This document shows, in pieces, positions 20,313 through 27,247 of a DNA stretch of 64,000 bases. The stretch's first letter is position 1. Every line of letters starts with the position of its first letter. This DNA comes from Chloroflexota bacterium (lineage in GTDB: Bacteria > Chloroflexota > Limnocylindria > QHBO01), in assembly GCA_003243965.1 (NCBI GenBank), contig QHBO01000031.1:26455-90454 (forward strand), read 5' to 3'. The translations under genes were made by a program, and so were the position numbers. The notes beneath the pieces are model-generated. The model was not told the DNA's origin, did not search any database, and worked only from the letters and a program-made list of their open reading frames with translations.

Positions 20313-20345
20313 CTGGGGTGCCGCCCGTCGCGGGCGGCACCCCAG
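20313..20345. terminator. Bidirectional terminator-like hairpin between convergent genes
   Basis: CTGGGGTGCCGCCCG-tcg-CGGGCGGCACCCCAG, perfect 15-bp stem between cysS and the convergent DUF2382 gene. Confidence 0.75.
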
Positions 20346-20352
20346 GCATCGG

Positions 20353-21051
20353 TTACTCCCGGGTCCGATCCGAGGCGGGCGCGATGTCCCCCTCGTGCTC
20401 GACATCGAGCTCCTCACGGCGCACGGGCTCGCTGACCTGCTGCGTCTCCTGGTGCGCGGTCTTGCCAACCGCCACTTCCTCGACCACTCGTGGCTCCTTG
20501 GTGATCTCGACCTCCTCGGCCATCACCGGAACGCTCACCTGTTGCTCGCTGAAGGCGTCGGCCGAGTCCGCGGGCCGGTCGACCCGGGTTCGCTGGATCT
20601 CGACCTCTTCGTGATGGACCGGAACGTCGATCGACTGCTCCTCCTCGACGACGTCCTTGGAGAGACGCACCTCACCGGTCTGCACCGGGCGGGTCCCGGC
20701 CTGGAGCTGCTCCTCCCGCAGCTCGATGCGCTCGCCATCGCTGGCGCGAACATCGGTCTGTCCGGTCGCCGCCGTCTCACGCTCGTAGGCCGAGGCTGTA
20801 TCGGGCGCGGCCTCGGGAGCGGCATCCCAGCCCATGCCTTCGATCGAGTCCTTGGTGGCGTCCACCGTCAGGCCGTCATCGGCCGTATCGGTGATCGCGC
20901 TCTCGGGGATGTAGATGTCCTTCGGGAAGAAGATGCCCTTGCTGACCACAACGTAGTTCGGACCAATCTCCGACACGTTGCCGATCTTCTCCCCGTCGCT
21001 GCCGTAGACCGTCGCTCCGTCCTGGATCTGGCCCATGAACGAGTCCTTCAT
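20353..21051 (-). CDS. DUF2171/PRC-barrel-like plus DUF2382 (YsnF/AvaK-type) stress protein
   Basis: N-term MGQIQDGATVYGSDGEKIGNVSEIGPNYVVVSKG..; C-term repeats of the type 'LREEQLQAGTRPVQTGEVRLSKDVVEEEQSIDVPVHHEEVEIQR'. Confidence 0.82.
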   Translation of the reverse strand: MKDSFMGQIQDGATVYGSDGEKIGNVSEIGPNYVVVSKGIFFPKDIYIPESAITDTADDGLTVDATKDSIEGMGWDAAPEAAPDTASAYERETAATGQTDVRASDGERIELREEQLQAGTRPVQTGEVRLSKDVVEEEQSIDVPVHHEEVEIQRTRVDRPADSADAFSEQQVSVPVMAEEVEITKEPRVVEEVAVGKTAHQETQQVSEPVRREELDVEHEGDIAPASDRTRE

Positions 21052-21124
21052 TGGTGTTCTCCCCTTCTGCGTTGTGCGTTGTCCCGCCGCGACTCGGCGG
21101 CTGGTTGAAATATCGGCGCCCGGC

Positions 21125-21640
21125 TCAGCGCCGGGTCATCAGCTTCTGGACCGCCATGGCAGCGATGCCGCCCAGCACCGCCCTGCCGATCCCGCCGCCG
21201 AGGAGACCACCGCCGCTCCCGAGGTTGGCTCCGGTCCCCGCCTGCGCTCCGGCGCCACCCATGCCTCCGGCGCCCAGCAACTGGGCGAGGAGACCGGGCT
21301 GCTGCTGGTGGAGGCCGGTGGCAATCTGCGCGAGCGACCCGGGGTCCTGAAGGGACTCCGGCTGCCCGCTGTAGCCGGGCAACTCAACGCCCTGCTGGTT
21401 GGCGCTCTGCTGCAGCTGCTGGCCAAACTGCGCGCGCTGGTCCGGCGACAGGCGCGAGAACGCCTCCTGCGCCGATTGCTGGTAGACGTCGGCCGGAAGC
21501 TGCGGCGCGACCTGCTGATAGTGGCTCACCGCCTCGGCATCGGTGATGCCGTCCTGCGGAGCGCCCTGGTTGTAGCGCTGCGTGAAGTCTTCGAGGCCGG
21601 CGCCCTGCCCGCCGGACATCAGCTTGCCGAGAAGATCCAT
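21125..21640 (-). CDS. Hypothetical Gln/Gly-rich protein
   Basis: MDLLGKLMSGGQGAGLEDFTQRYNQGAPQDGITDAEAVSHYQQVAPQLPADVYQQSAQEAFSRLSPDQRAQFGQQLQQSAN..; start ATG at 21640. Confidence 0.65.
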   Translation of the reverse strand: MDLLGKLMSGGQGAGLEDFTQRYNQGAPQDGITDAEAVSHYQQVAPQLPADVYQQSAQEAFSRLSPDQRAQFGQQLQQSANQQGVELPGYSGQPESLQDPGSLAQIATGLHQQQPGLLAQLLGAGGMGGAGAQAGTGANLGSGGGLLGGGIGRAVLGGIAAMAVQKLMTRR

Positions 21641-21657
21641 GGGTGCTCCCCCTGCGG

Positions 21658-21685
21658 TTTGATGCCCCCCATTTGATGCCCCCCA
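21658..21685. repeat. 14-bp perfect tandem duplication (TTTGATGCCCCCCA x2)
   Basis: tttgatgccccccatttgatgcccccca, about 18 bp upstream of the ATG at 21640. Confidence 0.8.
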
Positions 21686-21729
21686 ATTGCAGGGTCCGTG
21701 CCGTGCGTCGCGCAGGACGCCGGCACGCG

Positions 21730-21759
21730 AAGAGGCCGGCTCATCGGAGCCGGCCTCTT
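21730..21759 (-). terminator. Terminator-like hairpin
   Basis: AAGAGGCCGGCTC-atcg-GAGCCGGCCTCTT, perfect 13-bp stem downstream of the minus-strand gene ending at 21813. Confidence 0.75.
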
Positions 21760-21812
21760 TGACGGGTCTTGGTGAGCCGCCGACGTTCGCCGGCTCGAGT
21801 CGGGGCGGGTGG

Positions 21813-22877
21813 CTAGGCGCGCCGCCCGCGGAGGTTGAGGGTGAACAGACCCAGCAGCGAACCGAGGAACAGAGCCGCGAAGAGCGGCAGCCACGGGCCG
21901 TTGGAGGTCGAGGAGAGCGCGGTGTTCGGGACACCCCCCGGGGTTCCGGTGGCACCCTGCACCGACTGCTGGGGCGCCGTGCTCCCCTTGGGGCTGGGGC
22001 TTGGAGTCGAGGTGCTGCCGCTCACGCTCTGGGTGGGCGTGGGCTTTGGGGTCGGTGTGCTGACCGCGCACAGGCCGAAGTCAGCCCGCGCGTTGTAGTA
22101 CTTGTGCCGATCGAGGCCGCTGTTGGCCTCCTCGACCATGACCTGGATCTGGTTCGAGAAGGACGTCGAGCTGCCCGGCGCAAAGGTCACCGAGTAGGGT
22201 TCCTGGATGGCCGTCGTCCCGGGGTTCATGACGGCGCCGACGAGGCCCGCCACCGAGGTCTGGCTCAGGATGGTCGCCCCGGAGTAGACCGTGTCACGCG
22301 CGACGCGGACCCGGATGGCGACCGAGTTGGGGTTGCCCGCCGGCGTGTGCCGAACGATGGTGATGGCGCCGGTGACCGTCACCGTGCCGTCGGTGTTGGT
22401 GGTTGCGCAGCTCGCCGTCTTGCTGACGCCGACGCTGATCTTGCTGCCGCTCGAGGGATTCGGCACGGCGCCCCCACCTGCGCAGAAGCCGATCTTGCTG
22501 AGCTCGCCGGTTGAGCCCTTGACGTCACTGGCCTTGACCGTCCCCGCGGTCTCAGGAGCGTCGAGGGTGTAGTTCTGGGTGATGGACCCCGAGGTGATCA
22601 CCAGACCGATGATCTTGCTGGAGCTCCACCACTGGGCGGTCATGCCGTCACCGGCGACGACGACGCCGTTCGGGGCGCCGCTGGTCCATGAGCCGCCGGA
22701 CTGGTTGAAGGTCGCGACGAGGGACGTCGAGCCGGGGCAGCCCTCGACGGCCGCGGGGGTCTGTGATTGGGCGAAGGCCGGAATCGCGAACGCGGCGACC
22801 GCGAGCGTGGTTCCGAGAGATAGGGATGAGATGAGCGCGCGGAGACCCGAAGATCTAGACCTAGTACGTGTGAACAT
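21813..22877 (-). CDS. Secreted surface protein with C-terminal sortase-signal-like anchor
   Basis: Signal peptide (ISSLSLGTTLAVAAFAIPAFAQ), T/P/S linker, then C-terminus GVPNTALSSTSNGPWLPLFAALFLGSLLGLFTLNLRGRRA (xPxTx + TM + basic tail). Confidence 0.75.
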   Translation of the reverse strand: MFTRTRSRSSGLRALISSLSLGTTLAVAAFAIPAFAQSQTPAAVEGCPGSTSLVATFNQSGGSWTSGAPNGVVVAGDGMTAQWWSSSKIIGLVITSGSITQNYTLDAPETAGTVKASDVKGSTGELSKIGFCAGGGAVPNPSSGSKISVGVSKTASCATTNTDGTVTVTGAITIVRHTPAGNPNSVAIRVRVARDTVYSGATILSQTSVAGLVGAVMNPGTTAIQEPYSVTFAPGSSTSFSNQIQVMVEEANSGLDRHKYYNARADFGLCAVSTPTPKPTPTQSVSGSTSTPSPSPKGSTAPQQSVQGATGTPGGVPNTALSSTSNGPWLPLFAALFLGSLLGLFTLNLRGRRA

Positions 22878-22893
22878 CGATCGCCAGTTCCTC

Positions 22894-22944
22894 CCTGGTC
22901 GCAAGTGCCATTCCGCGAATGGCATCGGTTACGTCCTTGCCAGG
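22894..22944 (-). promoter_or_regulatory. Structured 5' leader candidate
   Basis: Minus strand: CCTGGCAAG ... TGCCATTC-GCG-GAATGGCA ... CTTG(CGA)CCAGG. Nested 9-bp bulged stem plus 8-bp hairpin, ending at the GGAGG Shine-Dalgarno of the 22877 gene. Confidence 0.5.
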
Positions 22945-23168
22945 CGCGATGGCGCAAGACTAGGACATCCGGGACCGGGCGACTAGTACTTTGGAGGGGC
23001 GGAGACCCAGATTACGGTGCCGAACCGCAACGAACCGATAGGCCTGCTCCCCACACACGGCGTCCCCAGCTGACACCGCCGGGCCGTACCACCCATAACC
23101 CTCCGGGATCGCATCGTGCCGGCACTCACCGCTCCGCAGCGCACCCCCGCGCGGGCCGACCGATGGTC

Positions 23169-24431
23169 CTAGCTCGCGTCGGTCTCCGATGGACCGGGGA
23201 GGACCGTCTCTGACGGAGCGGGCGCGCCGCTGGGCAGCGGCCGCGGGGTCCCGGAGCCGGACGGCGGGGCGGCGTGGCAGGTGCCGGTGCCCGAATCGGT
23301 GAAGGTCTCGCCGGCGACCGGGACGAAGTCCCATCGGTATGCCCCCTTGCCCAGCGTCAGCTTCAGGACGCCGAAGGTGGGCTGGTCGCGGACCTCGCTG
23401 TTGGCGCGGATGGTATGGAATCGGTAGTGGTTCTTGCCGCCGGTGCCGACCACGAACTCGCGGACTCCGAACCCCGGGTCGGCCTGGGCGCTCGGGTCCT
23501 GGGGCGCAAAGCGCTCGTAATCATGGTCGTGGCCGTTGATCACGATCTCCGCGCCCGCGTCGTACAGGGTCCGGAAGATGTCCTTCATGATCGGGTCGTT
23601 GCCGTGCACGCCGGAGCTGAAGACCGGGTGGTGCCAGTACGCAACCACGCACTGGGTGGGGTGAGCGCGCAGATCGTCCGCCAGCCACTGCTGCTGGGCT
23701 GATCCCATTCCGCAGCCGCCGATCTTGGCGCAGTTCGAGTTGAGCGCGTAGACCCGCCAGCCGGCGATGTCGAAGGCATAGAAGCCGCGGTTGATGGCCC
23801 CCGCCGCGGGGCCCCAGTAGTCGAAGTAGCCGGCCGCGCGCGGAGTGCCGTACTCGTGGTTGCCCGGGACCGGCCGCGTGCGGTCGCGGAAGCGTCCCCA
23901 GGTGGGGTCGTAGCAATCGGCGAACTGCTTGGCGGTGCCGCTGTTGTAGGCAAGGTCGCCCGCCACGATGACGGTGCCGGAGATGCCGGATACCAGGCTC
24001 GCGGTCCTGGAGTCGGCCGGCTCGCTGCACGAGGCCACGTCGCCGGCGGCGATCAGGACCGGGGCATCCGCCGTCGCGGTGGGCGTGCCGGTTACCTCCA
24101 GTGAGGTGGTGGCGGTGACGTTGCCGACCACGGCCTCGATCCGATAGACGCCGGCCGCGGTGGTGTCCGGGACGATCAGCCGCGTGGAGAAGGCGCCGGA
24201 GGCGATGGTCCGGAACCGAACGACGTGAGGCGTGGGGCCTTGGAGGGTCAACGTTCCGTCGACGTCCGGCGGGAAGCCGTTGCCGGTGACGCTGACCTCC
24301 TGCGCGGGCGTTGCACTTCCCGGGTTGAGCGCGACGTGCGGATCGGTCAGCAGCTTGGCTGCGATCAGGCCGCCGGCGAGCAGGAGCAGGGCGACGAGGA
24401 GAACGAGACGTCTGACGGGGGGTCGCTGCAT
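23169..24431 (-). CDS. Exported metallophosphoesterase (purple acid phosphatase-like) with N-terminal Ig-like domain
   Basis: N-term TM/signal; Ig-like DPHVALNPGSATPAQEVSVTGNGF..; AAGDVASC, AGDLAYNSG, GNHEYG, NGHDHDYERFAPQ metallophosphoesterase motifs. Confidence 0.88.
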   Translation of the reverse strand: MQRPPVRRLVLLVALLLLAGGLIAAKLLTDPHVALNPGSATPAQEVSVTGNGFPPDVDGTLTLQGPTPHVVRFRTIASGAFSTRLIVPDTTAAGVYRIEAVVGNVTATTSLEVTGTPTATADAPVLIAAGDVASCSEPADSRTASLVSGISGTVIVAGDLAYNSGTAKQFADCYDPTWGRFRDRTRPVPGNHEYGTPRAAGYFDYWGPAAGAINRGFYAFDIAGWRVYALNSNCAKIGGCGMGSAQQQWLADDLRAHPTQCVVAYWHHPVFSSGVHGNDPIMKDIFRTLYDAGAEIVINGHDHDYERFAPQDPSAQADPGFGVREFVVGTGGKNHYRFHTIRANSEVRDQPTFGVLKLTLGKGAYRWDFVPVAGETFTDSGTGTCHAAPPSGSGTPRPLPSGAPAPSETVLPGPSETDAS

Positions 24432-24593
24432 CGGGGGAAGGCTCCATGCTCACCCGCTGCGGACGGGCTGCCAGCGGGTGGCCGGGGGATGATAGCCGCG
24501 ATCCGGGGAAGGGTTCTGTGGCCCTATCGAGCCAGTACCCGCTAGGCGCTCAGCGGCCGATGGCCTGGGCGGCGGGCGCCCGGTCGCTCCCTG

Positions 24594-27008
24594 TCAGGGA
24601 CCGATGCGCGAGGTATCGAACACCACGTCGTCGTAGGTGACGTTCCAGCTGCCGCCAGTCGCGACCTCACCGATCTGCAGCTTGCCGATGGGGGTCGTGC
24701 CCCAGTCCCCGGTGAGCGGCGGGTTGAAGGCCACCAGGCTGCCGTCCAGCCACACGTCGGCGGAGCTGCCGGCGCCGCTGACCGAGAGGCGGATCTCCAG
24801 GGAGTGCCACGCGTCGGAGGTGAAGGCGGTGGCGCTGTCGGCCACCGTGGCGCACGGCGTCGGGTAGTCACGGCACAGCCGCAGCTTGCCGTTCAGCACG
24901 GAAAGTGTCAGCAGCGAGACGTCGGCGGCCGTCCGCAGGCGCATCAGCTTCACCTCGGCTGACGATCCGGAGGCGAGGTAGATATAGCTGCGGAAGTAGC
25001 CAGTGGCGACCGCCACGCTCAGGTTGCGCTTCGCGTACGCGGCACCGGTGGTGGTGATCGCCTGCGCCGCAAAGCTGCCGGCATGGACGCGCGCGCCCTG
25101 CACGGTCCACTTGCCGCTGGTGCCGCTGCTCGTCCAGTTGGTCATGCTGCCGAGCTCGAAATCATCGGAGAAGACGGCGTTCGCGGCCGCCGAGGCGGGC
25201 GTGGTGACCGGCGCCGGGGCGCTGAACGCTGACCAGTTGCGGGCAGCATCGCGCGCGCGAACCGTGTAGCTGTAGGTGGTCGCGGCCCGCGCGGTGGTAT
25301 CGGTGTAGGTGAGTGCCGTGCCGACGACGGTGGCGATCGGCTGTCCATCGCGGTCGATCTCGTAGCCGGTGACCGCAACGTTATCGGTCGAGGCGCTCCA
25401 GGACAGGTCCACCGCGGTCGGTGAGCTGGCGGTGGCGGTCAGGCCGGACGGAACGCTGGGCGGAGAGGTATCGGTGCTCGAGCCGCAGCTGGCCGTGCCG
25501 GAATCGGTGAACGTGGCGCCGGAGACCGGCAGGAACTGCCAGTCGTAGCGGCCTGCCCCCAGGGTCAGCTTCAGCGCCCCGAACGTTCCGGTGTCCCGCA
25601 CCTCGCTGTTGGCCTGGCTTGTCAAGAACCCGTAATGGCTCTTGCCGCCGGTGCCCACCACAAACTCGCGGATGCCGCTTGGATCGGCCGTTCCCAAGGC
25701 GTCCTGGGGCGCGAAGCGCTCGTAGTCGTGGTCGTGCCCATTGAGCACCACGTCGGCGCCCGCGGTGTACAGGTCGGCCCAGATGGCCTGCATGAAGGTC
25801 GCGTTCCCGTGCTCGCCGGAGGTGAAGCGCGGGTGGTGCCAATACGCCGCGATGCACTCGGCCGGGTGCGCGGCCAGATCCGCCTTCAGCCACTGCTCCT
25901 GCGCCGATCCGGCCCCACAGCCCCCGATCGCGCTGCAGTTGGAGTTAACCGCCACGATGTGCCAGGTCCCGATGTCGTAGCTGTAGTAGCCCTTGGTGGG
26001 GTCGCCGGCCAGCGCGCCGAAGTAGTCATAGTAGCCGGCCGCGCCGGGTGTCCCGTACTCGTGGTTCCCCGGGGCGGGCTTGGTGACCCCCAGAAATCGG
26101 CCCCACGTCGGCGCAAACGCGGCGTTGAAGTTCGCCAGGCTGCCGGTCTCGTACTGGTTGTCGCCCAGGAGCAGGACGGCGTTCGGACTCTCGGCCGCGA
26201 TCAGGTTGGCCGTCGCCGCCTGCTGGCAGGTGGTGGTGGTCCCCAGGCCGCCCCTGTAGCTGGGGTCCGCCGGGTCGCAGGAGATGTCGCCGGCGGCCAT
26301 GATCACCGGCTCGGCCCGATTCGGCGGGGTCGGTGCCGGCGTGCTGCCCGGGGGTGTCGGCGTCGGCGAGAGAGTGGGTGAAGCGGTCGTCGTGGGCGTC
26401 GGGGTCGGCGAGGGCGTCGGAGCCGGGGGCGGCGTGAAGGTCACGACCAGCTGTGGGCCGCGGCCCTGCGTATCCTCGCGCGATGCGTAGTTGGCGCCGT
26501 CCGCCGACGTGCTCGACGCGCGGAAGCTGTACGTCCCGTCCGCACGGACCGCGCTCGTGACGTCGAGCTCGTACCAGCCGCCCGTGGCTACCGCACCGAG
26601 CGTTCCGACGGTCGTGGTGCCCGCCGGCGCGTTGTTCCAGGTTACCGATGACTCGCTCCAGGCGGTGGCCGTCAGCGTGAAGGTGCCGCCCACGCGCGAG
26701 GGATCGGTGGCGTACAGGCGCAGCCTGGCGCTGTCGACCGTGCCGAGGCCGATCCCTGTCAGCGTGAACCCCACCAGGAAGTTCTTCACCGGGCTGTTGT
26801 CGACCTGCAGGCTCGAGGCCGAGCCGGCGTTCGTCGAGGGCTTCGACTTCTGGATGTAGGCGTCCGCCACGGCCAGTGCGGTGATGGCGCTCGGCGAGGC
26901 GGCGGCTGCGGCGAGCTGCCAGCTGGTGCCCACCGAGCCCAGGGAGAAGGCGACGAACACCGCGCCGACGACCAGAGTGGCGACGCGAGACTGCCTGAAC
27001 GGGCGCAT
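24594..27008 (-). CDS. Secreted multidomain metallophosphoesterase (DNRLRE/CBM96-like + MPE + FN3 + concanavalin-like C-terminal domain)
   Basis: Signal peptide; ADAYIQKSKPSTNAGSASSLQVDNSP..ARLRLYAT (DNRLRE-like); AAGDISCD, GDNQYETG, GNHEYG, NGHDHDYERFAPQ; FN3 (PSVPSGLTATASSPTAVDLSWSAS..); C-term FSDDFELGSMTNWT.... Confidence 0.88.
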   Translation of the reverse strand: MRPFRQSRVATLVVGAVFVAFSLGSVGTSWQLAAAAASPSAITALAVADAYIQKSKPSTNAGSASSLQVDNSPVKNFLVGFTLTGIGLGTVDSARLRLYATDPSRVGGTFTLTATAWSESSVTWNNAPAGTTTVGTLGAVATGGWYELDVTSAVRADGTYSFRASSTSADGANYASREDTQGRGPQLVVTFTPPPAPTPSPTPTPTTTASPTLSPTPTPPGSTPAPTPPNRAEPVIMAAGDISCDPADPSYRGGLGTTTTCQQAATANLIAAESPNAVLLLGDNQYETGSLANFNAAFAPTWGRFLGVTKPAPGNHEYGTPGAAGYYDYFGALAGDPTKGYYSYDIGTWHIVAVNSNCSAIGGCGAGSAQEQWLKADLAAHPAECIAAYWHHPRFTSGEHGNATFMQAIWADLYTAGADVVLNGHDHDYERFAPQDALGTADPSGIREFVVGTGGKSHYGFLTSQANSEVRDTGTFGALKLTLGAGRYDWQFLPVSGATFTDSGTASCGSSTDTSPPSVPSGLTATASSPTAVDLSWSASTDNVAVTGYEIDRDGQPIATVVGTALTYTDTTARAATTYSYTVRARDAARNWSAFSAPAPVTTPASAAANAVFSDDFELGSMTNWTSSGTSGKWTVQGARVHAGSFAAQAITTTGAAYAKRNLSVAVATGYFRSYIYLASGSSAEVKLMRLRTAADVSLLTLSVLNGKLRLCRDYPTPCATVADSATAFTSDAWHSLEIRLSVSGAGSSADVWLDGSLVAFNPPLTGDWGTTPIGKLQIGEVATGGSWNVTYDDVVFDTSRIGP

Positions 27009-27247
27009 GCGCTCCCCCTGAGGGTCGGGCCAGCCGGCTTGGCCAGCCACCGACCGGACTGGTACGAATGGTACGCCGCCAGGCGCGGTACGTCACCCTG
27101 AACGCCAGAGGTACCACCTCTTCCGTTGCCTCCTGCCAACATCTTGTGCACAAATCCGGCACGTATCCACACCGCGGGCGGTCTTCGCCAGTAGACGGCC
27201 AGTACCCGCGATGGTTAAATGGTCCCGGCCGAATTAACGGACCTCTA

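Noticed and set aside
22871-23110. Possible known riboswitch (GEMM/c-di-GMP-I or ydaO type) upstream of the surface-protein gene
   Set aside because: Conserved core sequences of those classes could not be found; only the generic structured leader is reported.
22960-23334. 124-aa minus-strand ORF between the metallophosphoesterase and the surface protein
   Set aside because: Overlaps the 3' end of the 23169-24431 gene in another frame; the tail (GYGWYGPAVSAGDAVCGEQAYRFVAVRH) looks slightly protein-like but there is no convincing start or homology.
26326-26440. Repetitive GTCGGCGTCGGGGTCGG-like DNA
   Set aside because: Explained by the Thr/Pro/Ser linker (TPSPTPTPTTTASPTLSPTPTPPGS) of the metallophosphoesterase, not an independent repeat array.
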